64,000 nt of DNA from Neurospora intermedia (lineage: Eukaryota > Ascomycota > Sordariomycetes > Sordariales > Sordariaceae), in contig BTPP01000001.1 of the NCBI GenBank assembly GCA_037102815.1, forward strand, positions 5,853,001 through 5,917,000, in the 5' to 3' direction. This document shows, piece by piece, positions 48,549-59,259 of this stretch. The notes beneath the pieces were generated by a model that saw only the letters and a list, made by a program, of their open reading frames with translations, made no database searches and was not told where the DNA came from. The stretch's first letter is position 1, and every line of letters starts with the position of its first letter. Both the position numbers and the translations under genes were made by a program.

Positions 48549-49296
48549 GTCTGTGTATTAAAGTGATTGCTATGCCGGTCGGCAGGAAGTTCGTGGAGGA
48601 GGACTCGGGCCCGAGGTGCTGTAGAATACTGTAGGCTGTCGAGGCAAGGGAAGGTAGTAGCTCCCGTCTCGCTGTCACAGTGGTGGGGCGGCTTGTGATC
48701 GCGTCTCTTGAACCGAATTATCGCCAGGCTGACCTCGAGTCGTTGGCCTGTTGCAGAGGAAGGAGTGCCTTAACTTGTTAAAGACGAAAGGGCAAACGTG
48801 TCAAGGTGTAACAGTACTGATTTCAGAAGATCCTTACGTGTTCAATAGTAGGTATACAGAAAGCTGACGGAAGAAAACAGAAGATCTCCGTTGAAGCTAC
48901 CTTGGTCTTCTCTGGTCCGCAAGGTACATCTCTCGGCTTGAACCAGTGGCCTTTGTCTCCCAGTGGACTGTTCCCCCTTCCCTTCTATATCCGCTAGCCT
49001 CCACTTACAGGAGGTACCGCCCTGAGCTGAGTAATAAGAGAGCTTTCCCCCACAGTATGACGAGGATTGCGTTATCGTCCTCCAATGTTCGATTGACACC
49101 GCAACCAGCAAGTTGTGACATCTTCCTGTCTCTGTGGCGTTTACCTTTGATTGTTCAAGGAATGGATGATAGAGCCCGTGCGTGTCATCGCTGAGATTTT
49201 ACCATGTTGTCCGTCTTATTTGCTCTCCATTTTCCTAGATCCGCAGAAGTACATACGATGGACAACCTCAAGGTCCAGAAAGATACTTTCCCTAGG

Positions 49297-49322
49297 TACC
49301 TAGAGGTACATACCTCTAGGTA
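49297..49322. repeat. 12-bp inverted repeat with 2-nt spacer
   Basis: TACCTAGAGGTA (49297-49308) is separated by CA from TACCTCTAGGTA (49311-49322), its exact reverse complement. It belongs to the TAGGTACCTA-like motifs scattered through the window's spacers. Confidence 0.9.
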
Positions 49323-51276
49323 TTTTCAGTATGTCTGCTCTTGCCATAACCTGTCTGCCACTCTGCCTGCCTAGAAGTAGCGATTGAATGATAAGGTACA
49401 AACACTGCTGCAATTTCCCACTGATTCCTGCCCCTAGCTGGTGCGGACCCACCCAAAACCCAACAAACGGCCGGTTCTTTGGTTCCAGGTGTAGTATCGT
49501 GCCAGCGTGCTACAGAAATCCAACTTCCCAGGGGCACTTCCACCTTCACTTGCCACGCGCACTGACCACAGAAGCTCTTGCTACACGTGTGCAGACTTCC
49601 ACTTCGTTGCGTGCCTGGGCCATTTTTGGAGAAAGGCCCGTGGTCCGCCAGTGCCAGCGAGCGTCGGCGGCCCGTGAGCGCTAGCGTGCCAGCCAGTCAA
49701 TGCACTCCCGTCACTGGCAAACTCGTTGAGAAGCGCCTGCCCACTGCACTCATGCACCCGCTTGCCCAGTCGCAAAGCGTCAGTCCCTTTTATGAACGGC
49801 GGAACACACCTGATTTGCGCGACCGCTGCTCACGCTCAACTTTTTTCCTTTCAACTCCCGTCGTCACCCTGACCTGACATCAGCAGCATCTCTCCTTTCT
49901 TCGACGACCAACTTGTCGCCCTTGGTCGCCTTGTCGCATCGCCCATCGTCGTACTTGATAATCGCGTCCTTTTCTTCGTACATCTTTTCCCTGTTCTGGC
50001 AAAGCTGTAGAGGCGATTTAAACGCGCAGGTTTTCTTGACGTCTCGGGCGTTTTTCTGCTTGCGCGACCGTCATTCGGAACTCGTCTCTTTCCCTAGCAG
50101 CTGCAGTCGTCCGATCGACCTGCGGCCCTGGCTTTTGAAGATTAATTTCGTTACCTGCCTGCTCAGCTGAGTTCAAGGTCGGGACCTCTCCGTTCTTTAA
50201 CCTGGGATAGAGAGGAAATGCTGTAGCGAACTGCGATAACCTCATCGCTGTTGTCTTCCGCGCACGCGTGGGGGAGATTCGTGACGAGTTTGCGGACGCA
50301 TTCAGGCACACGTAACCCACCCACCCAACAAGGAGCACGTGCCCCAAGGCGTCAGAACACCACGATAAGATCGTGACGAACACATTCAGGGTATGCATCA
50401 TCTTCACCTCTTCCCCAGTCCTAACACCTCAAAAAGAACAAGCACAAAGACCACTACTGTATTTTACCATATCACATGTCCTGCATCTGCCTGTTGAATC
50501 ACGCATTCTGGAACCCGCGGTCATTTAAGGCTGTGAGTGGTCAAGGATTGCGAGATTTGCAGTGCAAATCATGTGGTTCGTGTTAACCAAAAGGCCAACA
50601 AACCCTTTCACCAACATCAACCAAAAACGGTACAAGTAACCTGGGCTACCTGCCACAGTACCTTGCGTTTAATCCTGTCAGGTGAAAAGAGGGGAGAGAG
50701 CAGAGAGAGCAAAGAGAGAGAGAGAGACATGTGCGGGGAGAAATGCAAAACCACACAACGACTTGGGGAAAACAACAACAGTACCTGGAAATGGCAATCC
50801 AGAGACTGCACAATCCCATCTTGATTGACATGCTGCGGTCATTTGATGAGCCTCTGGCAATGGCTATCAATGATACCCGGATCTATCAGCCTCGCCCCCT
50901 GGTTAATTGTCCCATGCACAACCTGAGATCCAGATTTCACATCTGCTGTGTGGCAAGCAGGCAGCCCAACAAAGACACACACACCTTGGCCTGGCTGGAA
51001 TTCCGGGGAGAAACCTAAAAGACAACCCTGAGTGGATGGTGGCTGTTAGTGCTACGGGCAATACGCATTCCGAACAGCGACTGTTGAGGGACTCCCACAG
51101 CACTGTTAAGGCCTGCGGGTCATGTCACTTCCTTAACAGCACTACTGCAACTGTCTGAACGGTGCTGTGCTCGCAGCCCCGCACATCTCATCCACGCCCG
51201 ACAACCCCACCGACGGGACTTCAACCGCGCAAGCCGGCCCGTTGATGGAATCCGAGATTCACATTGAAGACAAAAC

Positions 51277-51302
51277 CTCACATCACCTCACCTCACCTCA
51301 CC
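51277..51302. repeat. TCACC pentamer microsatellite
   Basis: About five tandem TCACC-like units, the first ones imperfect, lie upstream of the PNUTS-like gene. Confidence 0.7.
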
Positions 51303-52360
51303 TTTTGTGTCCTCGGCAACACTTGATTTGAGACGGTGGACATCACGGCAGCGGAATTTTCGACCAAAGCATCGAATAGCAATAAACTTGCAGCAAAATC
51401 AATCAAGTCGCGTCGTGTCGGGTTTCCAGACAACCGCCGCGGCTGGCAACCTTGGTTGATTTCCCTGTGCTGTCACCCTGGACGGTACCTCGACCACTGT
51501 TTACACGTCCATCTTGAATGCCAACGCTTTCCCCGCCGCTACCAGGGGCAACCGGCCTTGACAACATTTCGACTTGCACCACCACACCACAACACCACCT
51601 CCACCACTATCACCGGGAAGAGTGCATTCTGAAGCATTCTCCTGTAAATCCACATCGCTACCGACATTAACTTGTCGCTGGACTTTGCTTGGTGCTGGCG
51701 GCCTTGCATAACGCTCCCTCCAAATTTCTTTTGTTCTCTCTCTCAGTCTCTCTCTAGGGTCTCTCTCTCTCTTTCTCTTTTCATGTTTGAAATCTTTCTC
51801 AGATTTCATTCAGGACATCTGCGAGCTGGTTTTCTCGCACATCGTCTCCCACTCGTTCACGCATTACACTTGGACTGCTGGCAACTTCTCTGAAGTTGGA
51901 CTCTTTACCTGACGCTGACCCTCCTCTTGCCTAGCAGAACTTCACAGGCTAAGCCGCTTCCAGCTTGGCATTCTTCCTGATTGGACCAGCTAGCGCATTC
52001 TGTGCCCCACCACTTGACGTTGGAGACACCCCACTCGTGTAACAAGGCAGCCACTCATTTCACACAGTTTTCAGACTGGTTGTTAAGGGCACACCTTTGT
52101 CTTGTGCTTTGACACACCCACTATCAACGACAAAGTGAGTTTCGACCGAGAGTATTCTGCTCCAAATTTCCCACTGGATTGACTTTGTCCCTCTCGTACA
52201 AGTCGGTTGTGTAGATTTGGATCGGTGGTAAAATGATTTGCACCGCATGAGCCCTCTTGACTGACTACCTTGATTCTCCTAGCCCGTCGCTGCCCCTTTT
52301 TTCGTTTGTTTGGATTCTTCCTTCTTGAGCTGAAGCCAGCAATCATCGTCCTCGCCAGTC

Positions 52361-55300
52361 ATGGACGCCAGCCACAACAACCACGCCGGGCAATGGGATC
52401 CCAACTCATTTGCGGCAGAGAATCCATGGGAGCAACAGTTCGCCTTCACTTCTGAGCATGGACACGAGAATGTGTATCACAACCCTGGTGCTTTCATCGA
52501 CCCTCCACAGCAGGTCAGCCCGCAGCTGGCTGGTCATGACACGCAAACAAATGCTTATGGCCACTACGACTACTACCCTCAGAGTGAGGCATGGACTGGG
52601 CCTAGCCCTGCATCTGCCCCTTATGCTCAGGAGCCATTGACCCAGGAACATTATGCACCTGCCCAGCAGCACCCACAGCACCACCACCAACAACCACCAC
52701 CACCACAACAACAACAACAACAGCAGCACCCATATGGCAACCATCGCACAATTGACAGCCGGTTCGCTCTTGTTGACCTCCCACAAGAGAACGAATACTC
52801 GAACCACCATATTCAGATTCCCGAAAGGCAAGAAGTAGTTCAAGGTGGTTTTGCCCATGGTGCTGTTCCCCCCCGGCAACAGTCGGCAGATGGCTATCTT
52901 CAGGGGCATGTCTCAGAGCAATGGCAGAGGGTGCCAATGGCGAGCTCAGGCTATGCTACGAATGGAGAGTACCAAAATCCCTTAGCGATGCCACAAGCTG
53001 TAAATCACCAACAACCGGTTGTACATCAATCACAGCAGCCGCCTCAGCATCAGCCGCAACATGTCAGTCAGCAGCACCCACAACTTCAGCGGCAACAACA
53101 GCCATCGCAACCGCAATTACATCTACCGCAGCCGCAGCAGCAGCAGCCGCCTCTGCAACAAAGGCAGACGCCCACGCCCGTTCAGTACCAGGCTGGCCAT
53201 GGCCCAGTCCAGGGAGGGCTCACGAGCTACCACCATGTCCAGGGTCACCATACCCCCGAGCCCCAGCCAAATCAAGCTCACTTTATGCAACCTGTTAACG
53301 GGCAACATATCCAAAATCGCGCTTCTGTTGCACAAATTCCCGCGCAGCGAGCCACGGCCAGCCCCAGCCCACTAAGTCATACACCAATTCAAAGCGCACC
53401 TATACAGCAAAAGCCTGCCCAACCACCGGTGCCGCAACCTATCCAGCCTAAAATTGCTCCACGTTCCATGGCCCAGCCTGCGGTGCAACAGATGGTGCAG
53501 ACGCCCGCTCATCAGACTGCTCAACCATCACAGTCGACACCACAGCCTACGCCGCAGCCCACGCCGCAACCTCATGGACAGACCATTTCGCAAGCCCCTC
53601 AACATCAGACAATACCACAAGGGTTTGTCCAACATCAGCAGCCTAGCCAACCTCAAGCCTTTCAAGTTCCGATCTCACAGTCCCAGCCCGTTCAGATCCA
53701 ACCGTTCCAGGCCCCGGCGCAGGAACGGGTGGTTCAGGCTCAGGCTACACAACAGACTGTTCAGTCTCCCCAAAATAATGTGATCTCGGGCGTAAAGCGA
53801 CCTGGTGATGTGCAGGAGATGCAAACCCTTGCCAAGAAACCGAAGGTGGTACAACCAGCCTCCAGTATCGCAAATCCCCAAGTCATTAGCTTCGCAAATA
53901 ATAACTCGGCGAACCCTGGCTTCATACCGGATGTAAATGGGCAAGGCGATGGTGGCGATGTTGCTGGTCTTTTCATCGTAGATGAAGATTTGATTGACAA
54001 GGCAATTGAAAAACCGGGTTGCACTGTCCCAGGAGTGCCGCATCTCGTCATCGACGAATCTCCGGTGCAGCTCAAGAAGGGACCACCAACTAAGCGTTTC
54101 GTGACCATTGTGGCGAAAGCGGGCAAAGACCCTCTATTCCCTGGTCTTGAACGTGGCTGGACTCCTGCTGAGTCTCTCAGCAACCATGCCGAAGCATATC
54201 AAACTGCCAAAGAGGTGCTGGACCGCCAGAGAGCAGATATAAGGCTTGACATTGAGATGAAACGAGCAAAGACTGAGATGCCGGCCGACTGGTGGAAGAA
54301 GCTCTCCAAGGGTGAACTTGGAACGGATGCTAAGCAGCGAGGATCGCCTCCGCCCGAGCCTACCCTGACAGCCGTGAAAGCATCCGAGCTGCTTCGTCTC
54401 CATCCAGCTCACAAGAAAAACAGGAAGGTGATTGTACACACGAGTAATGAATTCGGTGCATTTGTTGCAGATAAGATTGCTGCTTTAAGGGCTGCACCAG
54501 CATTTGAGAAGCTTGTCAAGGATGTTAAGAACAAGGGAAAGGGTTCTGCTACCCTCAAGCCTGCTGCAGTTGAGACTCTGAAGCAGTCTCTCCAGCCGTT
54601 CAAAACGGAGCTTGAAGCAGCCATTGTTGAGGGACTCAAAGTCGGAGACCCAGTAATCCTGAGGATGGTGGGTGAAAGGGGTATCCTGCCCGTGCGTCTA
54701 CTCAATCTCCTGATCCAACTCTTCAACCTTGGCGAGGCTACTTCATCGTTGGCCAAGGCCGCTCTTCGCCTCTTTGGTTGCTTTACAAGCCTTACGCCAG
54801 AGCAACTTGAGGCTTGGAAATTCCAAACCACAAAAGGCAAGCTTGAGGGGCTGGGTGATCCTGAGATCAATGAGTTGGTCGCAACTATCATTGCAAATGC
54901 CGAAAAGAACGCTGGAAAGGAAAGTCCTGCGGCCAAGTCAAAGAAAGAGGCTAGCAGCGATGCTAAGAAAACTCCTGCCAAGACAACAGTCTCAACAACC
55001 AAGAGAGCTCGTGAGGATGATACCAATGGTGATGCACGCACTGCCAAGAAGCCTTCTACAGATGGTAAGCCTCGGGTGACGGCCACTTCGAAGTCTACTA
55101 GCGATGTCAAAGCTCCATCTACTGGTGCGAAGACGCCTCCCACTACAGCCAAGCCAGCTCTTAAAACCTCGGCTACCACACCTGCTACGACCGCATCCAA
55201 ACCCCGTGCTTCTTATTTGCTTCCTGGCAAGGCTCGCCCATCGGCAAAGCCAGCCCCAAAACCAGAGCCTTCAAAGGCCGAACCAGCGAAACCGCTGGTC

Positions 55301-57307
55301 AAGGCAGCTTCTGCAAAACCATCTACCGCACTGTCTGCGATTAAATCCAATGCCCCTCAGGCGGTATCCTCAGCTGGCAACTCGGCGAAGGCAACAAAGC
55401 CCAAGGAAGAGCCACCGACCAGCTCCAGGTTTGCGGCACTCATGGATGAGATTGCTGCGCCCAGGAAGGTGATAGCAGACGTAACACCTCCGGCGGAGTC
55501 TGCCCCTGACCCGAATGAGACGGAAGAACAGAGGAGGCGCCGCTTGCGGAAGGAGGAGCGGAGGAGAAAGAATATGAGGGTCGTTTTCAAGAGCGACGAC
55601 CAACTATGCCAGATCAAGGAGTATACCCTATTTCCCGAAGAGATGGGCCACCGCCAGTCTCGCGATGTCCGATCAGATAGCAAGGACAAGCGTGAAGGCA
55701 TGGCGCTCAAAAAGGGCCATGCGGGTGAGCTTCGCCCTTGGGAGGAGCCCAACTCGGTTGATCTGGAAGTTCTTCCGGAGGAGGTGCGTAAGGAAAGCTA
55801 TGTCACCATGGGTGGCGTGAAGACTTTCCGCACCGAACAACAGGCGTTCATGGACGATCGGGAGGCCAAGGAGCTCATGGTCATTTACACAGACCCATCG
55901 GATATTCCGCCTACGCCTAAGTCGCCTGCTTACGAGCCTTCGCTTGATGAAGGCTCCGGGTCTGATGTTCAACTGCCTGCGGGTCTGGAGTATGATGAAC
56001 TTCGTCGCAGAGCTACCGATATGAAGAACTTTGGTGCTCACCGTTCACTTTATGAAGCCAAGACTCGGCTGGAGACTCAGTCGAGCCCAGGCTTTGCTGA
56101 CTTCACCGAGACGATGAAGTCGCTTAACTCGATCACCGGCCCGTATGCCGGGTATCCTATCCCTGTACAGCAACCAACCGCCGTGCACGTGGCGCCCGTT
56201 GCTGCGGCTAGGCCTGAGGGCATTCCGCCTATCATCGTGCCTGTCACAAACGAGCCGCCGGAGGTTCGTGACCAGCGGACGTACGAGCTCATTTCCTCTG
56301 AAAGGGTCCGGTACTACCGTGATCCGGAGCCTTATGATCCTGCGCGTCCCAAGACAGTACGTCGTCGCGATTACACAGATCCTCTAATTCAGAAGGCTGC
56401 AGACTATGTGGAAGAAATCGTAGAGTATGTTAAGCGGACAGTCCCTGAAGTCAAGCAACAACCTGTTCCGGCAGTTCCTGTTGTGCCGGCTCAAGCCCCA
56501 GCTCCAGCTCAGGCTGCTCAACCAACGGCAGCCCCGGTAGACTACAGCGCAGCCTGGGCACAGTATTACGCCTTGCAAGCTCAGCAAGGACAGCAGCTGG
56601 ATGCGCATGCCCTTCAACAACAGCAGGCTTGGTATGCTCAACAACAGCAACAACAGCAGCAGCCAGGCGCCTTGGGTGCCTACCAACAACAGATCGCTCA
56701 GCTCGCTGCTCAAGGCGTCGATGTGAATGCTATCTTGACTACTCTCGCAAGCCAACCCAACGCCAACCCCCAACAAGCCACCGAGATCCAAGCCCTCATC
56801 GCCACCCTGGCAAGCGGTGGTCAACAACAACCGAACCAGCCCGTCGACCGTCAAATGACCGAGTACCTCACCTCTCTTATGAATTGGACAGGCGGCGTTC
56901 CTCACACTCAACCTGCCGCTCAGCACGGCGGTTACGATCCCTACCAAGCTGGTCAAGCCTATGATCACAACGCTCGTGACAGCCGTGATCGCGACCCTAA
57001 CTCTCGCGACCGCGACAGCAGTGGTTGGGACCAGCAGCCGCACCACGGAGGCCGCGAAAACTTCCGCGAACGTAACGACAGTCGTGATGGTGGACGTGAC
57101 GGACGTGATCAACAACAGCAACAAGGACATCATCGCGGCGATAAGCCCCACTGGAAGAACAAAAAGAACCGCGGTGATCGTAACGGCGATGAAGTGCCGG
57201 ACCATCTCAGGGGCATCAACCGCAGTCTGATTGGCACGAAGCAGTGCACTTTTTGGGCGCAGGGAAAGTGTGCAAAGGGTGACAAGTGCACTTTTAGGCA
57301 TGATTGA
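52361..57307 (+). CDS. PNUTS/Ppn1-like PP1-binding protein with CCCH zinc finger
   Basis: A single exon of 1,648 aa. Residues 1-500 are Gln/Pro/His-rich and disordered. A helical region at about 670-830 (ASELLRLHPAHKKNRKVIVH to LIQLFNLGEATSSLAKAALRLFGCF) resembles a TFIIS N-terminal/LW domain, and a Lys/Ala/Thr/Pro-rich linker follows. At 1073-1076, NMRVVFKSDDQ contains RVVF, a match to the RVxF phosphatase-1 docking motif, followed by LCQIKEYTLFPEE, where PNUTS proteins carry a similar LREYFYFE. A second Q-rich region and an Arg/Asp/Gly-rich stretch precede a C-terminal CCCH finger (C1629-x7-C1637-x5-C1643-x3-H1647). Human PNUTS has the same order, TFIIS-N, RVxF, RGG, CCCH; S. pombe Ppn1 recruits PP1 to the cleavage/polyadenylation factor. 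I infer a nuclear role in transcription termination. Similarity search is untested here. Confidence 0.75.
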   Translation: MDASHNNHAGQWDPNSFAAENPWEQQFAFTSEHGHENVYHNPGAFIDPPQQVSPQLAGHDTQTNAYGHYDYYPQSEAWTGPSPASAPYAQEPLTQEHYAPAQQHPQHHHQQPPPPQQQQQQQHPYGNHRTIDSRFALVDLPQENEYSNHHIQIPERQEVVQGGFAHGAVPPRQQSADGYLQGHVSEQWQRVPMASSGYATNGEYQNPLAMPQAVNHQQPVVHQSQQPPQHQPQHVSQQHPQLQRQQQPSQPQLHLPQPQQQQPPLQQRQTPTPVQYQAGHGPVQGGLTSYHHVQGHHTPEPQPNQAHFMQPVNGQHIQNRASVAQIPAQRATASPSPLSHTPIQSAPIQQKPAQPPVPQPIQPKIAPRSMAQPAVQQMVQTPAHQTAQPSQSTPQPTPQPTPQPHGQTISQAPQHQTIPQGFVQHQQPSQPQAFQVPISQSQPVQIQPFQAPAQERVVQAQATQQTVQSPQNNVISGVKRPGDVQEMQTLAKKPKVVQPASSIANPQVISFANNNSANPGFIPDVNGQGDGGDVAGLFIVDEDLIDKAIEKPGCTVPGVPHLVIDESPVQLKKGPPTKRFVTIVAKAGKDPLFPGLERGWTPAESLSNHAEAYQTAKEVLDRQRADIRLDIEMKRAKTEMPADWWKKLSKGELGTDAKQRGSPPPEPTLTAVKASELLRLHPAHKKNRKVIVHTSNEFGAFVADKIAALRAAPAFEKLVKDVKNKGKGSATLKPAAVETLKQSLQPFKTELEAAIVEGLKVGDPVILRMVGERGILPVRLLNLLIQLFNLGEATSSLAKAALRLFGCFTSLTPEQLEAWKFQTTKGKLEGLGDPEINELVATIIANAEKNAGKESPAAKSKKEASSDAKKTPAKTTVSTTKRAREDDTNGDARTAKKPSTDGKPRVTATSKSTSDVKAPSTGAKTPPTTAKPALKTSATTPATTASKPRASYLLPGKARPSAKPAPKPEPSKAEPAKPLVKAASAKPSTALSAIKSNAPQAVSSAGNSAKATKPKEEPPTSSRFAALMDEIAAPRKVIADVTPPAESAPDPNETEEQRRRRLRKEERRRKNMRVVFKSDDQLCQIKEYTLFPEEMGHRQSRDVRSDSKDKREGMALKKGHAGELRPWEEPNSVDLEVLPEEVRKESYVTMGGVKTFRTEQQAFMDDREAKELMVIYTDPSDIPPTPKSPAYEPSLDEGSGSDVQLPAGLEYDELRRRATDMKNFGAHRSLYEAKTRLETQSSPGFADFTETMKSLNSITGPYAGYPIPVQQPTAVHVAPVAAARPEGIPPIIVPVTNEPPEVRDQRTYELISSERVRYYRDPEPYDPARPKTVRRRDYTDPLIQKAADYVEEIVEYVKRTVPEVKQQPVPAVPVVPAQAPAPAQAAQPTAAPVDYSAAWAQYYALQAQQGQQLDAHALQQQQAWYAQQQQQQQQPGALGAYQQQIAQLAAQGVDVNAILTTLASQPNANPQQATEIQALIATLASGGQQQPNQPVDRQMTEYLTSLMNWTGGVPHTQPAAQHGGYDPYQAGQAYDHNARDSRDRDPNSRDRDSSGWDQQPHHGGRENFRERNDSRDGGRDGRDQQQQQGHHRGDKPHWKNKKNRGDRNGDEVPDHLRGINRSLIGTKQCTFWAQGKCAKGDKCTFRHD

Positions 57308-59259
57308 GGGGAGTTGTAGAAGCGGTTATAAACTTGATTATGCATCATTGTGGACAGTGGATGGGGTGGCGCAAGGTTCTAAGGAGTGAGAAATGGATTT
57401 TGGGATGACTTTCAGCATATAAGAATGAGAGTCACTAGACGAACAAGGAAAGACGACGAGAGCGTTTCGTTTGCTACATCATGTTATTACAAGCAAGGCA
57501 AAGCCGAGTCAAGAAGGACCGAGATACATTGAAGGAGGTTAGCTTCTTCACATCAAAATGTTAATATATCACTTGCTATCGAAGATTTGTCAAGAAACCA
57601 AATGATGATTACTACCATGCTTCTTAACTTAAGCGACCACCAAGTGAGAAAGTAAAAGGTGACATGATGAAGAGCCGGAAGACTACTGAGAGTAAGAAGA
57701 GTAAGTGGCGCTTCGATATATTGGATAAAACTAGTTCTTGAGTAACCTAGGCAGTTAAGTCTTGCTGGCTGGCCGGACGATAAGGTTTCCCTGTTTAGCA
57801 GACCGCGAGTAGTAGTAGCAATGGTAGGACATCTCCACGAATTACCAAGCAGTCCAGGGGGCAACTGGTCGACCAGTCCGCTTTATCGCCTGGATATCTA
57901 CGTTGATACATGGGCGTGGGAAGTCGGTACTTGGATTTATATACTTACCCTATCCTATCTCGTTTCACGCTTTGATACAAAATCTGTGTGCGAATATGGC
58001 TATGACAAGTAAATCCAACACAACCTGCCTCGAGTATTAGTCGCAACGGTAGGTGTTACCAGATGTGACGATGATTAATAACACTCGTGTTTTTCTCTCC
58101 TGCCTACCTAGTCTACCCAAGTCTTTCTCTGTTGTGGTTTGGGCGTACACTTACTTGTTCAACTTACTTGCTACTTTTGTGTCTAAAGGAGAATTTGTGC
58201 TTTAGCTTTGCTGGAGATGGTCAAGATGACGGGAAGACGTCTGATTGTCCAAATTGCTGAATAATAACCAAATACATTGGTCGATATCACGGTCACGAAT
58301 TATACACTTTGTATGGTGGTCTTACACCTTGGTCTAGACTTAGCTTATAAATGTTGTTCATTGATAGGTATGTAAATCAATACCCCTAGGCAGGATAACT
58401 GAAGACTACCTAAGAGGGAAACACTCGGCTTTTGAAGAGGGAGAAGAGAGGCTCACGATGGTACGAACTAGCCAGTTCATTACCTGATTCCCCTAACTTA
58501 TCCATCTTTGATTGTTACTTAGCTTCCTCTGCTTATAACTTCTTTCGAAGACATAATCTTGAGAGATGGCACGATGGCACCGTTGCAGCTTCGATGATTT
58601 CTGGCTCAAGATAGCAAGCCGAAGATACACTCAATATCACGTCTCGCCTTTCATATTCAATCAAGATACGAGGTGACTGTTTATGATTGGGAAATCCAGC
58701 ATTGGTATGACGTACGAGTGTAGTAGACACCCAAACCAGACAACAAGAACGGGGACAGTAGTGCTAACTCAAGATCATTCGACGCTAAACTACAGTGGTT
58801 GATACCTGAGTACCCAAGGTCCCTTGCGATGGTGACCATACAATGGTTTGCGTATAGTAACCTAGAACCGAGAAGCCATTCAAGTAATCAATTTGGTACC
58901 ATCGACAACACCAGATAGGGATCGTCCGCCATGGTGGTCTTGTCCTCATCCTTGTTCTTGTCCGGGATCCTCGCCAGAGTGAGCCAAGAATCAATGGGGA
59001 ATATACCATCGAACTATTTGCAAAACCAGTGCATCTAGAAAATCAACACAGAAGGACATTGTGAAAGTGCAACGGCCAACAAGTTGTGCTCATATAGAAT
59101 CCGAACAAAGGCATTGACCAAACCCAAGATCTCCATACCCATATCCTTCCACCTTCTCAACCGTCCAATGTCTCCTCAGCCATGCAAGGTCTCCTTAATC
59201 ACTCAAGAATGGTTAAGCCGTCCACAGATACCTCGAAAAACGGAACCGTGAGCCAAAAC
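57308..59259. other. Intergenic between convergent PNUTS-like and FHA genes
   Basis: This 1.95-kb stretch of moderately AT-rich 3' flanks has only short frames and no supported feature. Confidence 0.5.

Larger units (their letters stand above)
48549..52360. other. Divergent spacer, sly1 and the PNUTS-like gene
   Basis: This 3.8-kb spacer contains a 12-bp perfect palindrome pair (49297-49322), a GA-rich patch near 50691-50728, a TCACC pentamer run near 51277-51302 and a CT-rich patch near 51734-51780. The last kilobase is probably promoter and leader for the downstream gene. No supported gene. Confidence 0.45.

Noticed and set aside
54409-57301. Minus-strand frames of 263 and 305 codons
   Set aside because: Both are antisense to the PNUTS-like gene and read Leu/Val/Ser runs opposite Gln/Lys/Ala codons.
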